A stretch of 64,000 nucleotides of DNA, taken from positions 23,484 through 87,483 of the forward strand of contig JAHBVG010000021.1 of assembly GCA_019637695.1 (NCBI GenBank), given 5' to 3'. Origin of the DNA: Caldilineaceae bacterium. Lineage in GTDB: Bacteria; Chloroflexota; Anaerolineae; Caldilineales; Caldilineaceae. The notes under the pieces are model-generated. The model was given only the letters and a program-made list of their open reading frames with translations. It ran no database searches and was not told where the DNA came from. The position numbers and the translations under genes are program-made. Shown here in pieces: positions 8,819 to 17,422 of this stretch (position 1 is the first letter of the stretch; each line of letters starts with the position of its first letter).

Positions 8819-9898
8819 TCAGCCTCCTATGCCTGGCCGCTCGGCGTGGAAGAGGGTGCGGTAGCCGTAGATCTGATCGAAGGTGTGGCGGGCCAGCGTC
8901 ACGTAGTAAGGGCCGTCGAAGAGTGGCCCGATGTTAGCCAGTTCCACTGTTGCGCCGACGCGCAACTGGGCGTTGCCGTTGACAGCGCCCCTGCCCTGTA
9001 CAAAACTGCGCGCCCGCGCCCGATAGCGGGCATCGGCCAAGGATTGGGCTTCTTGTTGCGAAAGTGGCGTGGACAGGGCGATGCGCTCGGTGCGCGGGGC
9101 CAATGCCTCCAAGACCTGACTGCCCCCCCGATAGCCGTTGACCTCGGCGCTGATGGCGTTGCGGCCCGCTTCTACGTCAATGGCCTCCTTCTCGGCCACA
9201 TCCCAGCCGCTGATGCGGACCGCTGTGCGCTGATGGGCCAGATCGGCGAGGACAGTGAACTCTAGCAGATCGTCGCCATAGGTGAAGGTCACCGAGCCGT
9301 GGCTGCGCCGACTGCGCGCCTGCACATAGACCGTGCGGTTGTCGATCCACAATTCGGCGTCAACGGCGGCGGCGCGTTCGCGCAGAAAGGCTAGATCGCT
9401 CTGGTTCACCTGAGCCAGCAAGCGGTGAGTAGGGCCGTCCACATCGATCTGCGCCGTCATCCCCTGCTGCGAGATGATCTGGCGGATGGCGTCGGCGTCG
9501 GTCATATCTTCAAAGGTGCGCGTGCGCCGTTCCATGCGCAGATCCTGAAAGCGATCCTCGGCCAGGATTGTCAATTCCGGCTGCCGCGACTGCGGATAGC
9601 TGGCTTCGAGACCGCTGATCCGCCCAGCGAAGACCGGCCCCGCTTCGCCCGGCGGGCCGAACTCCACCGAAAAAGTCTTGCCGAAATCAAGGACGTTGCG
9701 GTCGAAGAAGAGAAAGCCGACCTCACGCCCCTGCGGTCCCCAGTTGACAAAGGTCGCTTCACAGCGGAAGAGGCCCAGCGTCGTCTCCTCAATGAGCAGC
9801 GATTGAAGCAGGGAATCGCCCAGATCCCCTAACAGGTTGCCGTCAATGCGCAGACGAGGCCGCGAAGCGTAGAAAAGGGCGCTGCCGTTTTGGGTCAT
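8819..9898 (-). CDS. eCIS hub protein, late control D/VgrG N-terminal type
   Basis: This 359-aa hub component is of the phage late-control gene D type and probably sits on top of the baseplate joining spike to tube. Supporting segments are PRLRIDGNLLGDLGDSLLQS, the DRFQDLRMERRTRTFEDMTDAD region leading into IRQIISQQGM, SDLAFLRERAAAVDAELWID, and the C-terminal VGATVELANIGPLFDGPYYV and TLARHTFD. The pattern HTFD near the end is a family signature. It lies between the 58-aa gene (9 bp upstream) and the spike gene. Together with the spike it equals a split Afp8/VgrG. Confidence 0.87.
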   Translation of the reverse strand: MTQNGSALFYASRPRLRIDGNLLGDLGDSLLQSLLIEETTLGLFRCEATFVNWGPQGREVGFLFFDRNVLDFGKTFSVEFGPPGEAGPVFAGRISGLEASYPQSRQPELTILAEDRFQDLRMERRTRTFEDMTDADAIRQIISQQGMTAQIDVDGPTHRLLAQVNQSDLAFLRERAAAVDAELWIDNRTVYVQARSRRSHGSVTFTYGDDLLEFTVLADLAHQRTAVRISGWDVAEKEAIDVEAGRNAISAEVNGYRGGSQVLEALAPRTERIALSTPLSQQEAQSLADARYRARARSFVQGRGAVNGNAQLRVGATVELANIGPLFDGPYYVTLARHTFDQIYGYRTLFHAERPGIGG

Positions 9899-9907
9899 GG
9901 ATACACC

Positions 9908-10084
9908 TCAGTCGGCCCACAGACGCCGACGACGCTGTACAAAGCGGGCGATGATGCGCTCGATGTCTTCGGGCTGCAAAGGAGCGACGTCCTGTTCGCG
10001 CTCCTCTGGTGATTGGGCGTTGGCCGGGCGTTGATCCGCACTCGGCGGCGCAACCACCTCAAAATCGTTGATGATGATGCTCAT
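9908..10084 (-). CDS. Small 58-aa eCIS protein (Afp6-sized)
   Basis: A short frame starts at ATG 10082-10084 behind a good ribosome site (AAAAGGAG, 6 nt spacing) and stops at TGA 9908-9910. It begins MSIIINDFEVVAPPSADQ and ends with a helical, Arg-rich stretch (IERIIARFVQRRRRLWAD). It fills the gap between the LysM protein and the hub gene. Afp/PVC clusters have a protein of about 60 residues (Afp6/Pvc6) in this neighbourhood, so it is probably a conserved structural or assembly factor. Homology cannot be proved by eye. Confidence 0.75.
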   Translation of the reverse strand: MSIIINDFEVVAPPSADQRPANAQSPEEREQDVAPLQPEDIERIIARFVQRRRRLWAD

Positions 10085-10308
10085 GGCAGCTCCTTTTGAT
10101 GATGGACCGCAGACGGCGGACCGCGGGCAGAAGACGAACGTTGGGCTGTCTGCAGAGCAGAACCGCAGCTACTACAAGCAGCGGCTACGATTACTTGACG
10201 CCTACCGCTGCCCGTGACTCAGATCATCCCCCATGCCCAACCTGCTTCAGCAGGTTTGCCATCTCAGACGCCGGTTTCAACCGGCGGGCCCAATCCGCCC
10301 AACCTGCG

Positions 10309-11436
10309 TTACTCCTCCAACAACGAAACGCTCGCGCCGGCGGATGCGCCGCCGCCAAACCCTATCGATCCACCGGCGGATGCGCTTCCACCCGCAGAAG
10401 CGCCGATGCTGCCGCCAATGCCCGCCGAGCCGCCGAAGGACGCGCCTACGCCAAAACCGGCGGATGCGCCGATGCCTGCCGACGCCCCTGCGCCAAAACC
10501 GGCGGACGCCCCTGCCGACGTCCCAATGCCAGCGGATGCGCCGCCCCCCGCCGATGCGCCGGCAGCAAAGCCCACGCCGCCGCCCAATCCAGCGGAGAAG
10601 CCGGCCTGTCCGCCCGCGCCTGCACTTGCGCCAAAGCCAATCGACGCACCGGCCCCCGCGCCGAACCCTGCCGACGCTCCTGCGCTCACACCTGCGCCCA
10701 CGGATATCCCCGCGCCTGCGCCAATCGACGCGCCGGCGTTGAGGTTGAGCATCGCGCCCGCTTGCAGCCGCAGGGGATCATCAATGTTGTTGGCGGCGGC
10801 AATGGCCTTCCAATCGCTGCTGCGCCCCTGGCGACCGGCCATCTGCTGTACGCTCTCGCCCTGTTGCGCTGGGGCCAGCGGTTGCGTCCCCGGCGCAGCC
10901 GCCCCCGTGGATGCGCTATCTCCCGCCTGGCCGGGCGCGCCAAATTCAAACTTGATCTCCTGGCGGGTAATGTTCAACGAAACCGTGGCGCGCATGGGCA
11001 CGCCCTCTTCAGAAAAATAGTCCAGCGTCTCGTCCATAGAATCGACAACGCCGCGGAAGATGAAGGTCCCCCACTCGAAGCTGATTCCCGGCGGCACGCG
11101 GTTGCTGCTGGTGTTGCGACTGTTCCCGCCCGGCGGCTTGGCCTGCACAAAATAGGCCACCTGCTCGGTGATCCGCCGCACATCGCGCTGCGCCAGATCC
11201 GCCGTGGACTCGGTGGTGTCGAAAAGCAGTTCAATGCTCATCTTGGACGTGCCGCTGCCCACAAACTGACCGCCGCCGCCACCCGGTTGGTTGCCGCCCC
11301 GGTTCTGGTTAGAAAACGAGACCTTGAGCGATTCCGGGTTGAAGTGGACCGTCACCGTTTTGCCGCCAGAGACGGGGTTGAACTGCTGTTGGTTGGCGTC
11401 GAATTCGATTTCGACAAGTTTGGCTTTGGCGACCAT
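10309..11436 (-). CDS. LysM-type eCIS baseplate/tube-initiator protein with silk-like Gly/Ala/Ser tail (Afp7 type)
   Basis: This 375-aa protein has three parts. Residues 1-175 match the CIS tube-associated family (VTVHFNPESLKVSFSNQNRG, then FEWGTFIFRGVVDSMDETLD), with FNPES-KV and W-G---F-G-V conserved. Residues about 188-230 are LysM-like (GESVQQMAGRQG, then DWKAIAAANNIDDPLRLQAG). Residues about 232-370 are a low-complexity chain of GASAGFGAGA, SAGIGASAG and GGSIGFGGG units, ending SVSLLEE. The first two parts are usual for Afp7/Pvc7, which caps the inner tube at the baseplate; the tail is not. The repeat tract is GC-rich (10320-10745), and its opposite strand has a fake Pro-rich frame. The tail could be a flexible, sticky or lumen-filling segment. 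Confidence 0.82.
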   Translation of the reverse strand: MVAKAKLVEIEFDANQQQFNPVSGGKTVTVHFNPESLKVSFSNQNRGGNQPGGGGGQFVGSGTSKMSIELLFDTTESTADLAQRDVRRITEQVAYFVQAKPPGGNSRNTSSNRVPPGISFEWGTFIFRGVVDSMDETLDYFSEEGVPMRATVSLNITRQEIKFEFGAPGQAGDSASTGAAAPGTQPLAPAQQGESVQQMAGRQGRSSDWKAIAAANNIDDPLRLQAGAMLNLNAGASIGAGAGISVGAGVSAGASAGFGAGAGASIGFGASAGAGGQAGFSAGLGGGVGFAAGASAGGGASAGIGTSAGASAGFGAGASAGIGASAGFGVGASFGGSAGIGGSIGASAGGSASAGGSIGFGGGASAGASVSLLEE

Positions 11437-11444
11437 TTTTGCTC

Positions 11445-11918
11445 CTACGCTGCCTCAACGCTGAACGAATTGACGGCGATCTGCATCTCTTCGATGGCAA
11501 TGGCGCCATCCTTGGCGTTGAGCGCGGGCGCTTTGATCTTGATGGGCAGACAGCCAAAGAGTTTGAAGCGCACCCGATTTTGACCGGCGTTGTCACGCAT
11601 GAGGATGACGCCGCTGGCGCGGGTGCTGCGGTTGGCGTTGCCGCTGGCCGCCGCGAACCACTTCCACAGATCGAGGTTCGAGGTCATACCCCGTTTCAGC
11701 GTGACGTTGCTGTAGGTGACGCGCCCCACCAAATTGACCTGCTGTGAATTGTTCCCCCCCTCGCTCACCGTCTTTGGTTCCATGCTCATCTCCAGCCCGT
11801 CCAATTCGGAAAATTCCATGTTGCAGAGCGGGTTGCTCAATCCCAAACCAGAGGCGTTGGCAATGGTCAACTGTACGTAAAAATTAAAGGTGTTGAAAGG
11901 ATATTCCTGGTTGGGCAT
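11445..11918 (-). CDS. eCIS inner tube protein 2 (gp19/Hcp-like)
   Basis: This 157-aa member of the T4 gp19-like tail tube family has the motif order NFYVQLTIANASG, FSELDGLEMSMEP, VTYSNVTLKRGM and IAIEEMQIAVNSFSVE. The LKRG turn and the closing strand with EE-I are shared with the other tube protein of this locus (14914-15372), but overall the two differ, as expected for Afp1 and Afp5 roles: main tube versus tube-to-baseplate adaptor. It is 8 bp upstream of the LysM-protein gene, which would suit an adaptor contacting the Afp7-like protein. Confidence 0.9.
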   Translation of the reverse strand: MPNQEYPFNTFNFYVQLTIANASGLGLSNPLCNMEFSELDGLEMSMEPKTVSEGGNNSQQVNLVGRVTYSNVTLKRGMTSNLDLWKWFAAASGNANRSTRASGVILMRDNAGQNRVRFKLFGCLPIKIKAPALNAKDGAIAIEEMQIAVNSFSVEAA

Positions 11919-11921
11919 GGA

Positions 11922-14894
11922 TCAAATCTCCGTGGCCGAGAGTTCACCCTCGCCGCGGCGGGTAAGCTGCACGCTGATAAATTCCATCGGCTGCGATGGC
12001 GCTACCTGGATGACGGCGATGAAGCGCCCGGCGTCCACACTCTGCGGCGGGTTGACGCTGGCATCGGTGGTGACGCGGAAAGATTGTTCCTCGGTGCGGC
12101 CGGCGAACGCGCCCCGTTCGTAGAGGAAGCGCAGCATCTCTTCCAGCGTCACCCGCACCCCCTCGCGGAAGATCTCGTGGTTGCTCTCGAAGACAAAGTC
12201 AAGCCCCAGGCGGATGGCCGCTTTGCGCACCAAAATCAGCAGCCGCCGCACTGAGATCTGCATCAAGCTGCGCTCCCTACTCAGGGTGTGTGCGCTCATG
12301 GGGCGGAAGTCGTTGGCCTCGGCGCGCAGAAGATTGAAACCGCGAGCGAAGAGATCGGCCCAGTCGTCGTCGGAAAGATCGGTGTGCAGCCCCACCCCAT
12401 CGACAAGCGGCAGATTGGCCGGCGCCACCCAGACCTGCCGCCGACGTTCACGCGTTGCGATCAGCCCGCAGATCGCGCCATCGGGAGGGATCGGACGCAC
12501 ACTGTCGCTGCTCGTCGCATCCGCCACCAACGGCCAGGGGTGGTAGATGGCCGCAAAGCTGAGATCCGCGATCTCGGTCGGTTCTGCGGGGACAAAACCG
12601 CGATTCAGTGAAGGAAGTCCCAGCCGGCGGCGCAGGGCTTGCTGCCATTCCAATGCACGCGTGCGGGTGTAATCGAGCGGCAACGAAAGGATGGTCATCA
12701 CGTCCCCGCGGGCCTGGCAGAAATAGATCAGCGTCTGGTGGATGGCAAGAAAGGGTTCATCCTCGACGAGATCGAAGATCCCCGGTTCCATCACCACGGG
12801 CAGGGATGGCGCTGTGGCGGCGCGGGTGTAGGTGAATCCGTCGACGAGGACTGCGCTGCCGTGGGTATTTTCCACGGTCACATCGATAGGACCCAGGCGC
12901 ATGCCGGTGGGAGCAAGGGCGGTGAGTTGGGTGCTGCTCTGGACTTGAACCTGCGCCGTCGGACGCGCGCCAAAAAGCACGCGCATTTCCGACGGCTCCG
13001 TAAACCCCTCGCCGTGAATGGTCACCGACGTCTCGGCGTCGATCTGGCCGTAATGGGGATCGACGGCGTGGATCGAAGGCGGGCTGGCGCAAAGGCTGAA
13101 ATCATCCTGAGGCGGGCAGTCGGGTTGCGGTTGCAGCGCGGGCAGCGGCGGCGGTGTGGAAGGCGACGGCGTCGCCCCTTCCCACGGATGATGGACGGCG
13201 TCGGGCGCGCTGATCAACGCTACCTCATCGATGAACAAAAGGCTGTGCAGGCCGCGCAGCCGCCGTCCGCGCAGATAGTGCAGATCGAAGGCCGTCTGCA
13301 TCAGCGTGCGCTGGCTTTCGCCGGGGCCGAGGCGACCCGGCGCGCCCGGCGGGGCCAGATAAGGATCGTAGAAGTTCGAGGCGTCGAACGCGCCCAGATC
13401 GTCGCTGCCGTCACGTTCGGGCGGGCGGAACTGGGTGGGATCGACGAGGTCGAACTGTTCCGCCATGCCCACCGGCCAAAAGGTGCTGTCGAGTTCTGCC
13501 GCGGCGCGGACAAAGGGATCGCCGTCGGTTGCGTCCGTAGGCGAAAGGCCCAGGCTGCTCCCGACTGGGGCCAGCAGCCCGGCCAGCGCGTCTGCGGGCG
13601 CAAAAGTCGGCGTGGACGGTTGGCGCTGTGCTGGTCGCTCACCGGGGAAGGGCGTCACGTCGTAGGGATCGTCGATCAGTGTGCGGAACCAGTTCGCGGC
13701 GTCGGCCACCGGGTCGAGATCCTCCCCGTGACGGCGGCGGGCCGAACGGCGGTGCAACCGGCTCGATCCCAGCAGCACGGCGTCCCCCCAAAAACGCGGG
13801 TGGGGCGCGCCGAAGGCCAGATCTGTCATTACCGGCAACCGGTCATTGCCCAGGCGTACGGCCATATCCATGCGTAGGAGTTCGACAGTTTGCAACCCCG
13901 TAGGCAGTGATGCGGGCGTCAGGTGGAGCGCGTCGCCGAAGCGGATCTCGAAAGCAGGCGCGGGCGGCGAATCGGGCGGATTGACGGCGCGTATCTCGGC
14001 AATGCGCGCCAGATAGCCTCGATCCTCAGCCGGGCCGTCCGCCAAAAAGAAGCGCACCATCTCGCCGGCGCGCACCCGTCCCTGATCCGCAGGATCGAGG
14101 GGCAGGATCGTCGCCTCCCCATCCGCAACCAGGGGACCGACAGAGGCCAGCGGCGAGATCCCGTCAATGGCGACCCGTTCCAGCCGTTCGACCACGGCGG
14201 GCGGACTCACGGCAAAGTCATCCAGCAACCGGTGGATCTGGGTCAAATGAAGATCAAGCGGCGGCGCTGGCAAACCGGGGATGGGTGATGTTGCCGCGCC
14301 GGGATCATCGATTTCGATCCGGGCCAGCCAGCGGCTACCGTCGTCAAAGGCCAGGCGCAACAGATCGCCGGAAGCCAGATCGGGCAGATCCCCGCGGCGC
14401 AGGATGGCAGAGTCAACCGTTGCTGAGGTGAGATCAAATGCCGCCGCCGACAGCGGGGTGACGTTCAGCCGGGTCGCCAGCCGCACCTGGTTTCCCCATG
14501 CGCCTGGCGACGAGGCCGAGATCGCGGCCAGCCGTGGATCATTGCCGCCCAGCGCCGCCATCCCTGGCAGGCGGAAGCGCGCCGCCGTCGCCTCTCGACC
14601 GGCCACCCGCACCACGTAGCAGCGTCGTCCACCGTTGGCAAAGAAGGAGGCCACCGTGCGCGGCAGATTGGCGTAGACCGTGCGCCCGCCCGTTTCCTGG
14701 GCCAGGGGCAGATCGCCGCCAAAGACCGCCGTGTAGGTGTTGATATCCTCCACAGCCACAGGGAGATGCAGCGGCCCGCGTTCGGCAAAACCGACGAAGG
14801 CGGCTACATCCAGCCGGGGCAGGGGCAGTTGCGGTTCGGGTTGGGCAGGCAAAAAGAGGATGCCTGGGAAGCGAAAATCCAGCGAGCGTATCAT
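11922..14894 (-). CDS. eCIS tail sheath protein 2 with internal IPT/TIG domain
   Basis: This 990-aa protein is a sheath subunit much longer than usual. The N-terminal part is sheath-like (PRLDVAAFVGFAERGPLHLP, then DINTYTAVFGGDLPLAQ and VASFFANGGRRCYVVRVAG). The C-terminal 270 residues are the conserved sheath end (DYTRTRALEWQQALRRRLG, SFAAIYHPWPLV, PPDGAICGLIATRERRR, SRERSLMQISVRRLLILVRK, FIAVIQVAPSQPMEFI). Between them, residues about 600-693 form an IPT/TIG immunoglobulin-like domain (VDPHYGQIDAETSVTIHGEG, then GPIDVTVENTHG), preceded by a Pro-rich linker. Sheath insertions point outward in known contractile tails, so the Ig-like domain would decorate the particle surface. It is flanked by two tube genes. 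Confidence 0.88.
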   Translation of the reverse strand: MIRSLDFRFPGILFLPAQPEPQLPLPRLDVAAFVGFAERGPLHLPVAVEDINTYTAVFGGDLPLAQETGGRTVYANLPRTVASFFANGGRRCYVVRVAGREATAARFRLPGMAALGGNDPRLAAISASSPGAWGNQVRLATRLNVTPLSAAAFDLTSATVDSAILRRGDLPDLASGDLLRLAFDDGSRWLARIEIDDPGAATSPIPGLPAPPLDLHLTQIHRLLDDFAVSPPAVVERLERVAIDGISPLASVGPLVADGEATILPLDPADQGRVRAGEMVRFFLADGPAEDRGYLARIAEIRAVNPPDSPPAPAFEIRFGDALHLTPASLPTGLQTVELLRMDMAVRLGNDRLPVMTDLAFGAPHPRFWGDAVLLGSSRLHRRSARRRHGEDLDPVADAANWFRTLIDDPYDVTPFPGERPAQRQPSTPTFAPADALAGLLAPVGSSLGLSPTDATDGDPFVRAAAELDSTFWPVGMAEQFDLVDPTQFRPPERDGSDDLGAFDASNFYDPYLAPPGAPGRLGPGESQRTLMQTAFDLHYLRGRRLRGLHSLLFIDEVALISAPDAVHHPWEGATPSPSTPPPLPALQPQPDCPPQDDFSLCASPPSIHAVDPHYGQIDAETSVTIHGEGFTEPSEMRVLFGARPTAQVQVQSSTQLTALAPTGMRLGPIDVTVENTHGSAVLVDGFTYTRAATAPSLPVVMEPGIFDLVEDEPFLAIHQTLIYFCQARGDVMTILSLPLDYTRTRALEWQQALRRRLGLPSLNRGFVPAEPTEIADLSFAAIYHPWPLVADATSSDSVRPIPPDGAICGLIATRERRRQVWVAPANLPLVDGVGLHTDLSDDDWADLFARGFNLLRAEANDFRPMSAHTLSRERSLMQISVRRLLILVRKAAIRLGLDFVFESNHEIFREGVRVTLEEMLRFLYERGAFAGRTEEQSFRVTTDASVNPPQSVDAGRFIAVIQVAPSQPMEFISVQLTRRGEGELSATEI

Positions 14895-14913
14895 ACCTGG
14901 GCGATTCCTTGGG

Positions 14914-15372
14914 TTACTCTACGTCGATCTTTTCGCAGGCCAGCACGAGTTCTTCCATCGCCACGTCAGTGCCACCTTTGGCGTTGAGGGTAGGCGCTGT
15001 GTACTTCATGGGCACAGCGTTGGTCAGCTTCCACGTCATCACCGGCGACGTGTGGGCCTCGTCCATCAGTTCGATGGTGACGGTGCGGCGCACGGTCTGT
15101 GATCCTTCGCGCGTCTCTTTGATCCACGCGAAGATGTTGAGCGAACCGATGACGCCCCGTTTGAGGGTGACGTCGGTGGGTTTGTACATGCCGGGCACTT
15201 TGCGTACATGGTTTTCGGGTTCGTTGCCGTTGCGATACTCGGCCAGGGTGATCTCGTCGCCCAGCCCGCTGATCTCCTGAAACCCAGCAGAAAAGGCTCC
15301 GGCGTCCCCAAACCGGTCAACGGTAACCCGGAAATTAAAGCCATGATAGGGGGTATTGCGTTCGACGGCCAT
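14914..15372 (-). CDS. eCIS inner tube protein 1 (gp19/Hcp-like)
   Basis: This 152-aa tube protein forms the stacked hexameric inner tube. The recognisable elements are YHGFNFRVTVDRFGDAGAFS, FQEISGLGDEITLAEYRNGN, YKPTDVTLKRGVIG and VAMEELVLACEKIDVE. The G-NEP--VRK-PG and DVTLKRG motifs are characteristic of eCIS/R-type tube proteins. It is right behind the 642-aa sheath gene, as in Afp/PVC clusters, so this pair is probably the main sheath and main tube. It precedes the second sheath by 19 bp. Confidence 0.92.
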   Translation of the reverse strand: MAVERNTPYHGFNFRVTVDRFGDAGAFSAGFQEISGLGDEITLAEYRNGNEPENHVRKVPGMYKPTDVTLKRGVIGSLNIFAWIKETREGSQTVRRTVTIELMDEAHTSPVMTWKLTNAVPMKYTAPTLNAKGGTDVAMEELVLACEKIDVE

Positions 15373-15469
15373 GGATCCTCCTTATGTGAAACGTGATGCG
15401 TAATCCGAAATCCGTAGTGCGTGAACCATTGGCGATGGTCACTTGCGGTCAGATGTCTGCCGTCTACGG
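15373..15469. other. 97-bp gap between sheath and tube genes with direct word repeats
   Basis: It contains GTGATGCGTAATCCGAAATC and GTAGTGCGTGAACC words resembling those at 7805-7845 (GTAGTGCGTAATTC, GTGAACGATTGCC), plus an ATTGGCGATGG / GGTCACTTGCGGTCAG stretch. A ribosome site (AAGGAGG, minus strand) for the tube gene is outside, just right of 15372. No gene is seen. Confidence 0.4.
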
Positions 15470-17398
15470 TCAATCCCGCGCATCCGCCGTCCACTGCCCA
15501 ATGCGGAAGATGACGAATTCGGCGGGTTTGACGACGGCGACGCCGATGAGGCAGATGAGACGGCCATTGTCGAGATCGTTCTGCGACATCGTGGATCGAT
15601 CACAGCGCACGAAGAAAGCCTGCTCAGGTTTGGTCCCCATGAGCGCGCCGTTGCGCCACTCGTTGAAGAGGAAGTCCTCGACGGTGCGGCGGATGTTGGA
15701 CCAGAGCGCTTCGTTGTTGTTCTCGAAGACCGCCCACTGGGTGCCCCGATCCACCGAGTGTTCGAGATAGGCGAAGTAGCGGCGCACGCTGAAATACTTC
15801 CACTCTGGGTCAGAGCTGATGGTGCGCGCCCCCCACAGCCGGTAGCCGCGGCCATCGAAAAAGCGGAAACAGTTGATCCCCTCTGGGTTGAGTACGTCCT
15901 GTTGGGCTTTGTTGAGCAGCTTTTCAAAGGAAATCGCGCCGAGGACCACTTCGTTGGCCGGGGCCTTGAAGACGCCGTGGCGCACATCGGTGCGGGCGCA
16001 GATGCCGGCGACGAAGCCGCTGGGCGGCAAGTGGATCTGGCGGCGGCCATCAGGATCGAGTGGATCGATGACGGTGATCCACGGGTAGTAGAGGGCGGCG
16101 TGGGTGGAATCGAACTGGCCGCGGAAGTTGCGGATCTCGGAGAGGGCGAAGTCATCCGGCGAATCGAGGATAGCCACGCGGTAGCGCATCCGGATCTGGC
16201 AGTGGGTGATCATCTCTTGAACGATGGCGCTCCAGCGCGCCTGGTCGGCGGCGAGATCGTCCAGCGCACGGAACGAATGGCCGGGCGCAGCCACCATGGA
16301 AATGTCCTCAAGACTTTCAAAGGCGCGCAGACCGCTCGCCTCAACGAAGACGCCGCTGTTGGGATCGCGGCTGGCTTCCTCGCCGCGGTATGCCTGCGGA
16401 TTGGGGATCTCGCCGTCGTTACCGCCAGCCAGCACGTAGGTGGTTTCGAGTTGCGCCGCGCGTGGACGTTCCTGTGCGCCGGGGGGCGAGGTGAGATTGC
16501 GGAATTCGTCGTCGCTCATCACGCTTTCCACCAATGCATCCTGGACATCCTGACTTAGGAGGCTGGCGACGAAGGCCGCGCCCGACGTGAACTCTGATTC
16601 AATGGCAAAGGGGACTGTCAAAAAGCGGCTGCGCGCGTCGGGCGTCTGCTGGAAGAGCCGGTGCATGGAATTGCGGTGTTCGGGATGGGGCGAGAGATCG
16701 CTCCACACCTCTTCGTCCTCGAAGCGGCCGGGTTTGAGGACGCGCACGCTCACCGTCACAGCGTGGACGCTGTGATCTCCGGGCTGAAGTTGGGATTGGT
16801 TGATGGTCGTTGCGCCCGGTCGCTCGAAGGTCAGGCTGTTCCCCGATCCGACTACATCGTAAAAACCGTCAATGGCCGTCCCTGCGCCGGGAGCCGAGTG
16901 GATGTAGACGACATCTTGTTGGCGCAGCCCGCGCAGTTGTGGAGCGGCAACGCTGCCGGAAAGAGCGCTGGGCGCAGCTTTGACCGCAAAGATGATGCGC
17001 ATGTTGCCGGATCGTCCTGGGAAACGGGCGCGCAGCAGGATCGCCTCCGGCGAGTCGACGGAAAACGAAGCGTGACCGTCAAAATCCACCTCCGGGTTGA
17101 TCGGCTGGTAGACCCGCGAAACGTAGAGCCGGCTGCCGCCGTTGTCGAAGAAGGCGCGCACGGCGTGGGCCATAAAGTTGATCGTCTCCTCGTCGCTGCC
17201 GTCAAAGCGCAGCCCGTCGATGCCGCCGTAGTAGCGTTCAAACTCGCCAAAATTGGTGATCAACTCCGGTTCCCCCACCGTGGGGCCGTAGCGGGTGGGG
17301 CCGACGAAACCGGCGGTGCTGGTGCTGACCCCTTCAATCGATTTGGGACGAAAACTGACCTCTTCTACATAGACGCCAGGCGCCAAATATTCGGGCAT
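15470..17398 (-). CDS. eCIS tail sheath protein 1
   Basis: This 642-aa contractile sheath subunit begins with the sheath opening YLAPGVYVEEV, followed by SIEGVSTSTAGFVGPTRYGP and LITNFGEFERYYGG. Then comes the FFDNGGSRLYVSRV strand-turn found in all tail sheaths. The conserved C-terminus is complete (AALYYPWITVIDPLD, then HLPPSGFVAGICARTDVRHG, INCFRFFDGRGYRLWGARTI, FSVRRYFAYLEHSVD and a final strand of the FVRCDRSTMSQNDL type). The length is in the usual range for bacterial eCIS sheaths. It is the first of two sheath genes and is followed by the tube 1 gene. Confidence 0.94.
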   Translation of the reverse strand: MPEYLAPGVYVEEVSFRPKSIEGVSTSTAGFVGPTRYGPTVGEPELITNFGEFERYYGGIDGLRFDGSDEETINFMAHAVRAFFDNGGSRLYVSRVYQPINPEVDFDGHASFSVDSPEAILLRARFPGRSGNMRIIFAVKAAPSALSGSVAAPQLRGLRQQDVVYIHSAPGAGTAIDGFYDVVGSGNSLTFERPGATTINQSQLQPGDHSVHAVTVSVRVLKPGRFEDEEVWSDLSPHPEHRNSMHRLFQQTPDARSRFLTVPFAIESEFTSGAAFVASLLSQDVQDALVESVMSDDEFRNLTSPPGAQERPRAAQLETTYVLAGGNDGEIPNPQAYRGEEASRDPNSGVFVEASGLRAFESLEDISMVAAPGHSFRALDDLAADQARWSAIVQEMITHCQIRMRYRVAILDSPDDFALSEIRNFRGQFDSTHAALYYPWITVIDPLDPDGRRQIHLPPSGFVAGICARTDVRHGVFKAPANEVVLGAISFEKLLNKAQQDVLNPEGINCFRFFDGRGYRLWGARTISSDPEWKYFSVRRYFAYLEHSVDRGTQWAVFENNNEALWSNIRRTVEDFLFNEWRNGALMGTKPEQAFFVRCDRSTMSQNDLDNGRLICLIGVAVVKPAEFVIFRIGQWTADARD

Positions 17399-17422
17399 AG
17401 CCTTTTCTCCTCTCGAACAAAG

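Noticed and set aside
10214..11020. Long plus-strand frame rich in Pro-Ala-Asp
   Set aside because: It mirrors the Gly/Ala/Ser repeats of the LysM protein on the opposite strand; no ribosome site or independent function is needed.
12639..13877. 412-aa plus-strand frame opposite the second sheath gene
   Set aside because: Antisense of a clear sheath gene; the composition is Arg/Gly-rich as expected from GC-rich codon use.
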